Below are positions 23,790-35,642 of a stretch of DNA of 64,000 nt, piece by piece. Position 1 is the stretch's first letter. Each line of letters starts with the position of its first letter. The notes under the pieces were generated by a model that did no database searches, was not told the DNA's origin, and saw only the letters and a list, made by a program, of their open reading frames with translations. A program made the translations under genes and the position numbers. The stretch comes from Linum tenue (taxonomy: Eukaryota > Streptophyta > Magnoliopsida > Malpighiales > Linaceae): assembly GCA_946122785.1 (NCBI GenBank), contig CAMGYJ010000011.1, positions 40,388,513-40,452,512 of the forward strand. The letters are read 5' to 3'.

Positions 23790-25128
23790 TGATAGACCAT
23801 TGATTGCACATGTTTTTATCCCTATTCTTGAGCCGTTTGAGATGTCGATTATCGCGTTTTAGGATGATTTCACGCTAGGTTGTTCTTTTTTGTGATATTT
23901 CAGGTCCTAGCACGTGAATGAAGGCTTGGGAACGAATTCGGGGTCGATTGGACAAAGATTGGACGTTTGGCGAGAAGCTGAGAAAGCCACACGGGCACCA
24001 TTTTACACGTTCAAGCCACACGGTCCGTGTGAAGGCTCGGTAATTCCCACACAGGCAGCCTAAAATCCCACACTGCCGTGTGGCCCTGGCCTTTCAGCAT
24101 GCCTGGAAGCCCACTAATCGAAACGCCGCGTTTGAACACTCACACGGGCAGCTAGGAAAGTCACACGGCCGTGTGGCCTGGCCGTGTGATCGGGAATTTC
24201 TGGTTTTAACCCAATTTCCAGCCAAAGGAGAAGGGTTCCGAGTTTGATAGAGAAAAAGTGCAACCTAGAGAGAGAAAGTGACGAACCTGATTCAGCAAGT
24301 GTCCTTGATCGATCTCCATCACCATTGGAGCCCGGCTTGAGCTTGGAGAAGGGCTGATTGAGTGCCAGAAGCAGATTATCATCCTTCACAGTATGGTTTC
24401 CGCATCTGAGCTAGATTTCCCATCTCTCTCTATGGAGTAGCTTTCTTATTCACCTGGGTATGAAAGAACCCAGCTTTGTATGTTAGGTCAAATTGTATGA
24501 ACCCAAGTACAGATTCTATGATTTGATTATATTCAATTGAGGTTTGAATTGTTGAATGACATGAATCCTGATCAAATTCCTGTTATTTCTGCTTTGACCT
24601 AGAATGAGAATATTTGCCTAGGTTAATAGAGCATCCTTGATTGAAGGTAGTGAGTTGACGAATTTAGTCGAGGAGTCAATTCACTATTCTGTACCGGATT
24701 CACTTCAGTAGTGGAGGTTTGGTTCGTTAGGGCCTCAATCTGTTTACTCCGGTGGAGGTTAGTCGCCCGCTGGGGACTCAGATTGAGAGGGTCTGGAGAC
24801 CTTTAGTCGAGACTGCAGACTGTTTAAGAACCTCCCGCAGTATACCTATCATTGAAATTGAACTTGGTAAATTACAATCCGGCTTAACTGCAGTCTAGGG
24901 GGAACCATATTCGGGTGACCTCTCTCGACTTGAAAACAACCTCTTTACTTGCTTTTCTTGTTTGCTTGTTAGGATCTTCACTAAAGTTTCACTACTAAAT
25001 AATAAGAACTCACGGAGTAGTCATCACATCTAGGACCCGGGTTGACATTAAAACCCAAACCCGCTATACTACGCTTTAGGAGGTGGTTACACTTGGCCAT
25101 TTTCTAGAGTGGCAGTAGGAGCGAGTCA
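23790..25128 (+). repeat. 5' LTR of element B (1339 bp)
   Basis: Starts TGATAG, ends GAGTCA. It is 42 bp shorter than the 3' LTR because of one deletion inside the CACACGG module region (between copies of ggcac). Module copies include cacacggccgtgtg at 24162-24175. Confidence 0.92.
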
Positions 25129-25134
25129 AGTTTT

Positions 25135-25152
25135 TGGCGCCGTTGCCGGGGA
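25135..25152 (+). promoter_or_regulatory. Primer binding site of element B (tRNA-Asp)
   Basis: TGGCGCCGTTGCCGGGGA matches the complement of the plant tRNA-Asp 3' end over 18 bases. Confidence 0.92.
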
Positions 25153-25276
25153 CGGCTAGGTTGTTGAAGAAACGTGATTTCTGTTACTTTAGCATTTTCA
25201 TTTTCGCATTGACTGTTCGTTCTTTTACACTTGTGCCTTCACGGGTTTGCATTGCTTGACTGTGTGCAGATAGTGC

Positions 25277-28141
25277 ATGACCCGTATCCAGTCGGGAGGT
25301 ATACTGCCGTTGGATCCGGAGCTTGAACGCACCTGTCGCCAACATAAGAGACAACAGCGAGCTAGACTGGCTACAGAGGAGTGCATAGACGGCCACTTGA
25401 GCAGCGATTCCGAGGAAGAGTACGAGATGGAAGGTTAACACAACCCACCCCAGGGGATACCTATCCAGGTTCCTCCGGTGAATCAGATCTTGGGGAACAA
25501 CCCCATACCCCAGGAAGAAGGGGTTCAGCATCCACCACCGCCGCCGGGTCCCATCTTGGAGTACTACTACACTCCACGGGTCGCTGATATCCGCCCTGTC
25601 ATCCTCTATCCGCCCATTCCAGCGAATAACTTCGAGATCAAGTCATGCTGGATTCAACTCATTACATCCTCTATCCAGTTCCATGGCTTGAAGGATGAGG
25701 AGGCAAGGGTGCATCTTTCCCGTTTCCTGCAGCTGACGAACGGGTTCAAGATGAACGGTGTCCCTGATGATGCAATCCGCCTTCACCTCTTCCCCCATTC
25801 TCTGGCGGTGCATGCTAAGTGGTGGTTGGAGACCCAGCCCCCATTGTCCATCACTTCTTGGGACGATCTGGCCAACAAGTTCGTGCACAGGTACTATCCG
25901 GCATCGAAGACCACAGAGATCCAGCGGGAGATCTCTCATTTCCGCCAAGAGCTAGATGAGTCACTTCGTGATGCATGGGAGCGGTACATGGGATTTTTCT
26001 GGCAGTGTCCGCATCATGGCTTCAGTGATGCATTCACCGTGGGGAACTTCTACAGTGCTGTCTCTCCGGAAAGCCAGAGGGTGATTGAGTCCCTATGCCA
26101 GGAGGGAATATTCTTACCAAGACTCCACCCGAACTGAACCAGATGATCAGTACCTTGGCTGCCATAGATTATTCCTGGGGACAGAGCACCAGAGGCAGGA
26201 ATTCTCGAGATCGAGGTGTGCACGCCATGGAGGCCAGGTCTGGGCTAGAGCGGGAGGTGGCTGAGTTAGTGCAGACATTGAAGCAGCCCAACAGTCTTAT
26301 TCCGGGCAGAGGTTTGGCTGTACCTCCAGTAGCTCAATGTCAATGGTGTGAGAGCTCGAATCATCTGGTGGAAGACTGCCAGGCTATGCGGGAGTCTTCT
26401 ACTCCCTAAGAGCAGTTGGAATTCATCGCCAATGCTCGGCGCCTTGATCCATACAACAATACATATAATGAGGGGTGGCGCCAGCATCCCAACTTTGCTT
26501 GGAATAGCAACACCACTAGACCAACTGGTTTCCCAACACCAGCAGATGGTTTTTAGCAGAGGCAGCCTTACCAGGCTAGACAAGGGCCAGTTCCACAGCA
26601 CCAGCCTTACCAGCCTAGGCAGGGGCAACCATTTCAGCAGCCTCAGCGTCAGTATGCCGAGCTAGCAGCAGCTCCAGCTCCAGATAATTAGATGACGGAG
26701 CTGAAAAATATTTTAGCGGCATTCATGACTACCAGCCACCCAATTTCGCCATGATCGACCAGAACATCGCCTCGCTAGAGGCAGGTCAGAGGAACCAAAG
26801 TGCCATATTGCAGGACCTCCAGCATCATATTGGAGGAATAGCCCTCCAGAACAACACCAGGGCACCGGGAACTCTACCTGCCACCACCATCCCTAATCCT
26901 CGCGAGCCTCACCAGCAGCTGGATGCCATCTTTACCAGGAGTGGCAAGCCAACATCGGTTGTACCTGCCCCAGCCAGGCAGGAGGAACCACTACCTACTT
27001 CAGCACTTCCAGCCGACGATGCATAAGTGAGGGTGGAGAAGGAAGCCCTTGTTCCCAAGCCACAGCTAGTGGTTAAGGAGCATGTGCCCCAGCTTCCCTT
27101 CCCCACTCGCTTACACAAAGACAGGCTGGAGACTGAGTTTGCCAAATTCATGGCAATGTTGAAGCAGGTCAACATCAGCATGTCGTTCATGGAGGCACTG
27201 TCGAAGATGCCCAAGTACGCCAAGTTCATGAAAGACATCCTCACAAACAAGAAGAAACTTGGGGATCTTTCGATAGTGCTGCTGAGCGCGGAGTGTTCTG
27301 CTATCCTGCAGAACAAGCTGCCCGAAAAGCGTGAGGACCCAGGGAGTTTTACTATCCCTCTTGTTATTGGCAGCATGCATGTAGGAAAGTCCTTGGCGGA
27401 CCTAGGCGCTTGCATAAATGCCATGCCCTAAAAATTGTTTAAAAAGCTAGACCTAGGTGAACCTAGCCCTACTAGGATGAGCAGTCAGCTAGCTAACCGT
27501 TCCATTGTGCATCCTCGGGGTATCATAGAGGATCTGCTTGTTAATGTAGGTGCATTCACATATCTTGTTGACTTTGTTATTCTGGATATAAATGAGGACG
27601 TGGATGTGCCTTTGATTTTGGGTAGACCATTTCTCTCCACCGCCAAGGCACTTATTGATGTGCATAGTGGTAAATTGATCTTGCGTGCTGGGAATGAACA
27701 TGCTACTTTTTCTGTGTCTGAATTGGATCACTGTGATGTGGTTGCTGTCACACCTATGCATGCTACTTTTGACCAGGTACACGAGTCTGTCGTGTATCCT
27801 TCTACCTCTCTCATTTTGCAGGACCCCCTCCCACTCCTTCGCCGCCACTCCGTCCAGCCTCACCACCGAATAAAAAGATCAAGGAGGAGTGGTGGCCGAA
27901 GCCGCAGGTGGCTAAGCCTACTCGGAAGAAAGGTGGCGACCACTATGAGCTGGTCCCACCTCCTGCACCACGGCCACCCTGGCCATCCGAGTACTCACTC
28001 GCTTGCATCCTGCCAGATGGCCAGGTCGAGCAGACAAATGCTGGTAGTTGCACTCGTCGGGTGCATGGCCAGCATCTGAAGCTGTACCTCAAGAGATATG
28101 TGGATCCGCTCTTGGAGGCACCTCTTCCTGCACCCCTCTGA
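25277..28141 (+). pseudogene. Athila gag-protease of element B with short replacement tail
   Basis: ATG 25277 (MTRIQSGGILPLDPELERTC); TAA at 25436. Gag motifs: RFLQLTNGFKMNGVPDDAI, SITSWDDLANKFVHRYYP, RVIESLCQEG, then a Gln/Pro-rich part with several frame changes. Protease follows near 27360-27700: GKSLADLGACINAMP, VDVPLILGRPFLSTAKAL; a TAA replaces a sense codon at 27429-27431. Similarity to element C stops at about 27735. The next 300 bases encode a proline- and lysine-rich stretch (NKKIKEEWWPKPQ, YELVPPPAPRPPWPSE), then VHGQHLKLYL, resembling the integrase C-terminus VNGHRLKLYL of C. The polymerase and integrase core are thus replaced by a short unfamiliar segment. Confidence 0.8.
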
Positions 28142-29238
28142 GTATCCACCATGGGTGTCCAGCTAAAAGACAGTAAATAAGCGCTTGTGGGGAAGCAACC
28201 CCACCTAGGTTTGCATTTCCTTTCCTTTTTTCTTTTGATTTTTTGTGTTTTTGAGTCTTGAGGTGTTGTCCAAGAGTCGAATGTCAATTTTGCGCGAAAA
28301 CAGGTCATTTTCGGGGCTCAAGAATTCTACACGGCCGTGTGGAATTGGCTTGAGGCCGTGTGAAGCCCCTGGAAGTTTCACACGGACAGCAGGGGTCCCT
28401 CACACGGCCGTGTAGGATTGGCCTTTGGCCGTGTGAAGGCTCGGCGATTTCCACACGGCCAGCATTGCTTTTCCACGGGGTCGTGTGGAATCCCTCGGCC
28501 AGCCCGTGTTGAATCCTCGGCCACACACGGGCAAATACCTCGGGCACACGGCCGTGTGACCTGCCCGTGTGGCCGACCTGGCGCCTTTAAATTCGACCGA
28601 CACGGCCGCGTTGCCAGAAAAGCCTCTTACCCCCTCGCCGTAATCCTCTCCCCAGCCCGGAAAACTGCGATTTTGAAAATATTTTGGCGCTTCCATTGCC
28701 TTCCCCTCATCATCCCCTACACCTCTACTTGTGTCTCCAGGTTTGATTTTGCCCTTTATCTTGTGTTTTGTAAAGAATTGGGTGTTAGGGTGTACTTTTA
28801 GAGAACCACTTTGAATTGTGTGAGTTGATTGAAATTGATTGAAGGGAAGGCTTGGGTTAGGTGTGAATTGTGTTGGGCAATGTACCCCATGCTTGTTTGA
28901 GCCCTTGTGTGCTAGAATTGTGCCAATTCCATGCTTAACTTAATAGTGCACACAAGGTGTTCGATGAAATGCCAGTTTTTCATACCATTTTGTGGGAGCC
29001 GGTTGGGACCTTTATTGATGTGCTTTGATGGTGTATTTGCTATGAATGTGAACCCTAAGTTGCCTACTTCATTGTGGATGTGCACCCCCACCCAGATTGT
29101 GCTTGTTTGATCAAGTTATTGACCCTCGAACTATGGATGAAACTATGGTTCGGCTGTTTTCTATTCTCTAGTGTGGGGTGTGATTAACCTTTTCTATGGC
29201 TCTTTTGGGTCCACTTTGGGTTGTTCTCTTGCAGGACC
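28142..29238 (+). other. Non-coding region of element B between gag-pro and third ORF, rich in cacacggccgtgtg
   Basis: At 28318-28600 at least six perfect or near-perfect copies of the palindrome CACACGGCCGTGTG or its halves occur, the same module as in this element's LTRs. The rest (28700-29230) is without coding signal and ends in the pyrimidine-rich ttgttctcttgcag just before the third ORF. Confidence 0.75.
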
Positions 29239-30590
29239 ATGTCGAAGCCCGACCTCAAGCACCCGTTTATCCGGGATTTGAAGCGGGGCCCCCACAAGGA
29301 CCGTTTCAAGCGTGTCCTGGCTTCCCCCTTTGGGAAGCGTCACTACTGGTCCAGGAGGGAGTTTGAGAAGCTGCATTGCTACGATCACTTCCTCGCCATT
29401 GCCACCAACCGCTCTTGGCGCCGTCTGCTGTCCATTCGAGAGAAGGTCTACCACGAGCTGGTACTCGAGTTCTATACGACCTTCAAGCACGAAGATACAG
29501 AGGACTGGGCGGACGACGAAGCTGTCAAGTTTAGGCTCGGGGGTGAGCCCCGCTCCATGAGCTACCACGACTTGGCGGTCGCTCTCGACCTTGGCCTTGC
29601 TGATGACGCGGACTACGTCACCGAGCTCGAAAATCCAGCGGGTGTTAATTTCAAGGTGCTGTACACCCGCCTCGCTCAGCCTGGTTAGTGTCCTTTCGTT
29701 GCAGGGTGGACGAAGGCTAGCACCCTGCAGCTGGATAAACTCATTCTTCATCACATGATGACGAAGTCTTACACTCTAGCTCAGGACAGTGCCAGCACTC
29801 TCACCTGGAGGTCCATGTACTTCATCCAGTCGATCCGCACAGCGACCATCCTCTTCACCTGGGATCTGTGGTGGCCAGGACTTTTGACAAGAGTGCTTCC
29901 GAACTGTGGGGCCTACACTGCACTCCCCTCATCACCCGCCTGGCCACCCACTTCCAGATTCCTCTGCAGGGTTGCACAGAGCAGGGAGACACTCACGTCT
30001 TTGGGGAAGAAACGATCTAGCACATGCACCTGCTGCGAGTTGAGCGCGGCATCAAGTGGATCGCTAGGTTTCCTTGAACCTCAGATCCCAGTGGAGGACC
30101 AGCCCGATGCTCCTCAGGATGAGGCTACTGAGGATGTCCACCCCGAGGATGTGGATGATGCTGCTGCCCCCCGCCCCACCACCTTCGAGTACGGGGGTAG
30201 CAGTTCCACTTTCCTCGACCATGACTACTTCACTCACCAGTTCCAGCAGCTAAGTCTCCAGAATCAGCAGCTCCTCGACCATTACCTCCAGTTCTAGCAT
30301 TAGTACTCGGCTCACCAGGCCGAGTATCAGACCCGGATGGCTGCCTATGATGAGCGCCTTGACCGTATGGAGACCCAGCAGGGGGTGACCCTAGCTCACA
30401 TCGAGCGGGAGAAGGCTCGATCCCGGCATATGCAGGAGGTCCAAAAGTACCTGCTCTAGCTGCTACCGGGGCGAGCAGCCAGCCTGGAGGATTCCCTGGG
30501 AGGACTCTCCACTTCCACCCCCACCAGCTGATGATGATGCCTTCATGAATGACATCGACTTGGACAACCTTGGCGATGAGTAGTCTGTAC
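29239..30590 (+). pseudogene. Athila third ORF (env-position protein) of element B
   Basis: ATG at 29239 follows an acceptor-like ttctcttgcag|gac. The protein opens MSKPDLKHPFIRDLKRGP, with the conserved blocks FEKLHCYDHFLAIATNR, YHELVLEFYTTFKHED and MSYHDLAVALDLGL. TAG at 29686-29688 ends the first 149 residues; the frame reopens, shifts near 29870, and ends with a Q/L-rich coiled-coil-like stretch (FQQLSLQNQQLLDH). It resembles the ATHILA ORF-1 family; its function is unknown. No membrane segment is evident. Confidence 0.7.
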
Positions 30591-30912
30591 TCATCGCTCC
30601 TGTGAGTGTGTTTTTATTTCAGACTTTTCGTGTTTGCTCCATGTGTGTGCGGAGCTTGAACTGAGTATGTCGTTTGTTTTAGTTTGTTTTTCTTTCTTGT
30701 GTGGATTGTCTATTTGTGGCCATCTGGGCTAACTCTGATCCCTAACGACAGTGTGCTAGTGTGTTCTTCATGTTCCCTTCGTGCAGAAATGGTCCCTTTT
30801 CCAGTCCTCTTCCTTTAGACTAGTCCCCTTCCAGTCTCATGCAGTCTGTGCACACCGGTAACATCGTTCCCCTTATCCTTCCCTCTTCTCCATTGAGGGA
30901 AATGTCGAACTT

Positions 30913-30933
30913 AAGTGTGTGTGGGGGGGGGGA
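30913..30933 (+). other. Internal polypurine-like tract of element B
   Basis: aagtgtgtgtggggggggg lies about 1.1 kb before the 3' polypurine tract, of which it is a near copy. Confidence 0.5.
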
Positions 30934-31636
30934 TGTTTCTCTTATGACTGCATTAGATCTATTTGTGTGCTTGGAGCCTAGTCCACTGTCCAAATTTTTA
31001 AGTTTGAGGGCTCCAAGTACGTGTTTTCTTGCAAATTGCCTGCTCAGTATGCTTTGAATTGACAGTCTCTTTAGTAATGTGCAACCTAGGGAGGTAGTGT
31101 AGCACTATGGAGGATGTTGAAGTATAAGATTTTTCCTATCTAGCTCTCAGATGTGTCATTTGATTTTGTGAATTAGTGGAGCTAAGACCGTTGAATTCAT
31201 GTGGTAATGTGGACTCTCTTTGGATTGTGTTATGGACTCGTGTATCGAACAGGGTGCTCATGTGAGAAATGAAAAGCAGTTGGTCCTCCATGTCGAAATC
31301 ATCAAAATCTTAAACATGGGGAAAGCCCAACGTGTGCGGCACCGTTCATTACACAAAATCGGGTTTTGGAGGAGATTTTAGGGATCCTTAGTGGGGTACT
31401 CCTACAAGGTGAAGCTAAGTTGTCTCTAGTACAAGTAAAACTTCCACCCGTTGAACGGTTTGCCTACTCGAGGATGTGTTTTTAAGGGCACGGATAGAGC
31501 TTCCGACCCCCCTTAATTTCATTGACCCTCCACACGAGTTGAGGAAAAGAAGTTAAAAGAAGTACTCTGGCGAGAGCCAGGTGTACAGAAATTGCTCTTG
31601 CTCGACTAATAAGGGTCGACCGTTCAAAAGACTGCA

Positions 31637-31710
31637 GTTGGAACCCCGCCAAATGAAAGAAAAAAAAGAGTAAAAAAATGTAAATGAAAGTGAGAAAGAG
31701 GGGTTCCAAC
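31637..31710 (+). other. Putative 3' non-coding hairpin of element B
   Basis: gttggaacccc (31637-31647) is the exact inverse of ggggttccaac (31700-31710), separated by an A/G-rich loop of 52 bases. Confidence 0.6.
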
Positions 31711-32001
31711 GGTGAAATGAAGTGAAAGAGCACTCCGGTACCACGAGTCCTTGGTTGTGAATGGTGTGAGTCCCTTTATCCATGAACTGAATGTCTTACT
31801 TCTACTTCTTCTCATGATCCTAGCGTGAGTCTAGTACTCGCATTGAGAGAGATAGGGGACGTCTTAGAAGACCAGTTGACCTCGTAAGCTGCTTTATGAT
31901 CTAGAAAATCATCTACCGACCATCGGGGTTGTTTGTTGCTATAGAGGTCTGGAGAGCTGCATTGGTTTGAGTTAGGTTTGCTTGGGGACAAGCAAACGGT
32001 T

Positions 32002-32016
32002 AAGTGTGGGGGAATT
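32002..32016 (+). promoter_or_regulatory. 3' polypurine tract of element B
   Basis: aagtgtgggggaatt directly precedes the 3' LTR. Confidence 0.85.
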
Positions 32017-33397
32017 TGATAGACCATTGATTGCACATGTTTTCCCCCTATTCTTGAGCCGTTTGAGATGTCGATTCTCGCGTTTTAGGCCGATTTCACG
32101 CTAGGTTGTTCTTGTTTGTGATATTTCAGGTCCTAGCACGGGAATGAAGGCTTGGGAACGAGTTCGGGGTCGATTGGACGAAGATTGGACGTTTGGCGAG
32201 AAGCTGAGAAAGCCACACGGGCACGCCTAAAATCCCACACGACCGTGTGTCGTAGGCGTGTGGCACCATTTTACACGTTCAAGCCACACGGGCCGTGTGA
32301 AGGCTCGGTAATTCCCACACGGGCAACCTAAAATCCCACACGGCCGTGTGGCCCTGGCCTTTCAGAATGCCTGGAAGCCCACTAATCGAAACGCCGCATT
32401 TGAACACTCACACGGGCAGCTAGGAAAGTCACACGGCCGTGTGGCCTGGCCGTGTGATCGGGAATTTCTGGTTTTAACCCAATTTCCAGCCAAATGAGAA
32501 GGGTTCCGAGTTTGAGAGAGAAAAAGTGCTACCTAGAAAGAGAAAGTGACGAACCTGATTCTGCAAGTGTCCTTGATCGATCTCCATAACCATTGGAGCC
32601 CGGCTTGAGCTTGGAGAAGAGCTGATTGAGTGCCAGAAGCACATTATCATCCTTCACAGTATGGTTTCCGCATCTGAGCTAGATTTCCCATCTCTCTCTA
32701 TGGAGTAGCTTTCTTATTCACCTGGGTATGAAAGAACCCTAGCTTTGTATGTTAGGTCTAATTGTATGAACCCAAGTACAAATTCTATGATTTGATTATA
32801 TTCAATTGAGGTTTGAATTGTTGAATGACATGAATCCTGATCAAATTCCTGTTATTTCTGCTTTGACCTAGAATGAGAATATTTTCCTAGGTTAATAGAG
32901 CATCCTTGATTGAAGGTAGTGAGTTGACGACTTTAGTCGAGGAGTCAATTCACTATTCTGTACCGGATTCACTTCGGTAGTGGAGGTTTGGTTCGTTAGG
33001 GCCTCAATCTGTTTACTCCGGTGGAGGTTAGTCGCCCGCTGGGGACTCAGATTGAGAGGGTCTGGAGACCTTTAGTCGAGACTGCAGACTGTTTAAGAAC
33101 CTCCCGCAGTATACCTATCATTGAAATTGAACTTGGTAAATTACAATTCGGCTTAACTGTAGTCTAGGGGGAACCATATTCGGGTGACCTCTCTCGACTT
33201 GAAAACAACCTCTTTACTTGCTTTTCTTGTTTGCTTGTTAGGATCTTCAATAAAGTTTCACTGCTAAATAATAAGAACTCACGGAGTAGTCATCACATCT
33301 AGGACCCGGGTTGACATTAAAACCCAAACCCGCTATACTACGCTTTAGGAGGTGGTTACACTTGGCCATTTCCTAGAGTGGCAGTAGGAGCCAGTCA
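32017..33397 (+). repeat. 3' LTR of element B (1381 bp)
   Basis: Starts TGATAGACC, ends CCAGTCA, followed by the target duplication agaac. It carries the complete module region, with cacacggccgtgtg at 32337-32350 and 32430-32443. Close similarity to the 5' LTR indicates a fairly young insertion. Confidence 0.92.
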
Positions 33398-33402
33398 AGA
33401 AC

Positions 33403-34057
33403 ACTAGTCTTGTTTGTTAGGAATGGTTGTATGAGCTCCATTTGGGTGTGATTGATTTGGTATATTAATTGAGGCATTAATCAGAATTGCATGAGTCTTG
33501 ATCAAACATGTGGGATTCCTGCTTTAACCTAGAAAGATAGTCTCTGCATAGATTAAAAGAGCGACCTCAAATTGAAAGTGGTGAATCGACTGCTTTAGTC
33601 GAGTGTCGATTCACTGCTCTGTACTGGAATTAAAGCCAGTATAGGAAGTTTGGTGTGTTATTGCCATGGTAGTTTATGCCAGTGGAGGTTAGTACCCCGC
33701 TGGGTACTTGAACCAAGAGGGTCAGGTCTTTTTCAATCGAGATTCAAGACTTGTCAAGAACTTTCCGCAGTGTATCTTTCAATCTGAACAAATTGAGAAC
33801 ATATAATTTGAAACAGCTGCATACTAGAGCGAACCATACCTGGATGACCTTCAACATATTTGGAAAACCAGAGCATTTCTTACTTTTTGTTTTATTTTGC
33901 AATTGGTCAACTCACTACACTTAGTTTTCTAGATAATAGAAGTTTACAGAGTAGGATGTAGATCTAGACCCCGGGTTTATATTAAACTGAACCACTATTC
34001 TGCATTTCCATCCTACGTACACTTGGTCATAGTTTAGTGTTGTGTTTTTGCGTGTCA
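33403..34057 (+). repeat. 3' LTR of element A, second part
   Basis: Continues the LTR interrupted at 23789 (actagtcttgtttgttagg, cf. 17111 onward) and ends gcgtgtca at 34057, matching the 5' LTR end gcgtgcca. Confidence 0.85.
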
Positions 34058-34380
34058 ATAGTCGTAGAAGTAGTCTTAGTCGCCGAGCTCTCGACAGGAA
34101 TCTCTATAGGAGTAGCGACGTAGATTCCCAAAAAATCAAACACCATCGTTCGAAATTTGCCCTCCGTCCCCGAAGCCAAATTGGCCTAACACCCCCAAAT
34201 CGACAACCAAACCATAATCGACCACGAACAAGAACCATTCACCCTTCAATTTCGTCCCTCCGCTCCCCGACTTCACGCCGCCTCCGTCTCCGATCTCTGC
34301 ACCTATTACTCCAAGCAGAAGCCTCAGATCGGACCAACCAAGTTGGCGGAGCCACCAGTCACTGATGTCGTCCTAGACAA

Positions 34381-34635
34381 ATGACAAACCATAAACGACG
34401 TCCTCGAAAGCCCAAACTTAACTCAACGGGCTTGAGGTCCCCTTCTCCTTCGGGATTAGGGCCTTCCGTTAACGTCGTCAGCGTCTCACCAACCACCAGC
34501 CTTCAAGCTTCCGGATCTCTCAATCAACAGCTATGGTTGGGAGATGCAGCAGTTAGCGGCGCCGGAACCCTTCTTCTGCCAGAGAAGACCGGAAAATGGC
34601 GAAGCGATTCTGACAGAGTTGATGATTTGAAATAG
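34381..34635 (+). other. Small open frame of unknown nature in the left arm
   Basis: Eighty-four codons (MTNHKRRPRKPKLNSTG...), kept at the same length in the right arm (58207-57953, minus). It is basic and Ser/Pro-rich and no domain is recognised. It lies directly upstream of the copia LTR. Because the arms are young duplicates, conservation of length is weak evidence for a real gene. Confidence 0.25.
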
Positions 34636-34733
34636 TCTCGATCATAGAAGGATTGTAGAGAAGAAGAACATCCGAAACGCAGAAGAAGAGGAAACATTTC
34701 GGAATGAAATCGACGGCTAGTTGATTGAGTAGG

Positions 34734-34922
34734 TGTTGCGCACCGTTTTATCTTTATAATAGATTAGTCGTTAAAGAACAGTTTATGATTTAAACATAGT
34801 CAGTCAACATGTGCGTTTATCTGTAATCCTAATTACAAACCTGGATATAAAAGAACAGAGCAGCTAGTTGTTGTCTCTGTGAATTTCGGCCAATCCTTTG
34901 CCCTACTTGAAGAAACTTAACA
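34734..34922 (+). repeat. 5' LTR of copia, left arm (189 bp)
   Basis: Opens TGTTGCGCACC and closes CTTAACA, immediately before the primer binding site. The right-arm copy is 197 bp; the difference is one 8-bp deletion (acacttgg) here. Confidence 0.85.
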
Positions 34923-34934
34923 TGGTATCAGAGT
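34923..34934 (+). promoter_or_regulatory. Copia primer binding site (initiator tRNA-Met), left arm
   Basis: TGGTATCAGAGT matches the usual plant copia primer binding site complementary to initiator tRNA-Met, directly adjoining the LTR. Confidence 0.85.
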
Positions 34935-34963
34935 GGTCGAACTAGGTCGCCTTCCGCAGCAAA

Positions 34964-35640
34964 ATGTCTGGCAACGCTGAGACGACCGATGAAAACCAAG
35001 ATGTCAGTGGAGGTTCTCAGCGTACTAGCGGCGTCTCCAACAATGCAACCAACTTTCGTTTTGGTTCATTTGGAGCATATCAAAATGGAGTCATTGTTTT
35101 TTGTAACCCTCTCTATCTGAACCCAAATGAGAATTTTGCACAACCCATTGTTTCTGAATCGTTAGATGGGAGTAATTACTCCATGGGGAGTAGATCCATG
35201 AAGAAAGCTTTAAAAATGAAGCAAAAATTCGGCTCCATTGATAGATCTATGGTGATACCAGCCAGAACTGATCCAAGCTTTCCCTTTTGGGATAGTTGCA
35301 ACATTGCTGTTATAGCCTGGATTTTGAATTCGTTGGAGAAAGACATTAAGAGATCTGTAATGAGTCATGAAAATGCTAAGTATCTATGGGATAAGCTTCA
35401 TCGTAGGCTTGGACAACATAATGCCAACAGGTTGACAAATCTTGTGATGGAATACATAGATGCAAGCAAGAAACCATGACAATTGATCAATACTACACTC
35501 TGAATATGGGTTTGTGGGACGATTACACAGAGTATTGTCCAATTGTTGAATGCAATTGCTTGCCAAGAAACCTAAACCCTTGTGCTGCTGTGGTTGCATA
35601 TAATCAGAAACATGAGACAGATTATCCGATTTCCTCAGAG
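34964..35640 (+). pseudogene. Copia gag, left arm
   Basis: MSGNAETTDENQDVSGG starts 41 bases after the LTR. Conserved gag words are SLDGSNYSMGSRSMKKAL (usually YxxWxxRM), VIAWILNSLEKDIKRSV and AKYLWDKLHRRLGQ. The first frame stops at 35477-35479; gag text continues in another frame to the nucleocapsid segment. Confidence 0.8.
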
Positions 35641-35642
35641 GT

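Larger units (their letters stand above)
23790..33397 (+). mobile_element. Athila-type element B, complete ends, TSD agaac, inserted in element A's 3' LTR
   Basis: The element starts TGATAGACC and ends AGTCA. It is flanked by the 5-bp direct repeat agaac at 23785-23789 and 33398-33402, and the interrupted LTR text of A continues across it (compare tatgaagaaccctagtctt in A's 5' LTR at 17101). It is 9608 bp long: 5' LTR, primer binding site, gag-protease, a short tail, palindromic region, third ORF, hairpin, polypurine tract and 3' LTR. Reverse transcriptase, RNase H and nearly all of integrase are absent, so it is non-autonomous. Confidence 0.92.
16685..34057 (+). mobile_element. Athila-type Ty3/gypsy element A, pol-less, hosting element B
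   Basis: Truncated 5' LTR (16685-17768), primer binding site, gag relic, third ORF, 3' non-coding region, polypurine tract and 3' LTR (23092-23789 and 33403-34057, split by element B). Without B the element is about 7.8 kb. The entire protease-reverse transcriptase-integrase block is missing between gag and the pre-third-ORF region. The 5' LTR has lost its first 270 bases or so, so a target duplication cannot be confirmed; the bases after the 3' LTR are atagt. Confidence 0.8.

Noticed and set aside
25135..25152. tRNA-like match
   Set aside because: Only the last 18 bases of tRNA-Asp are matched, as complement, right after an LTR: a primer binding site, not a tRNA gene.
29194..29754. 186-codon open frame on the minus strand
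   Set aside because: Antisense shadow of the third ORF of element B, which has the family motifs on the plus strand.
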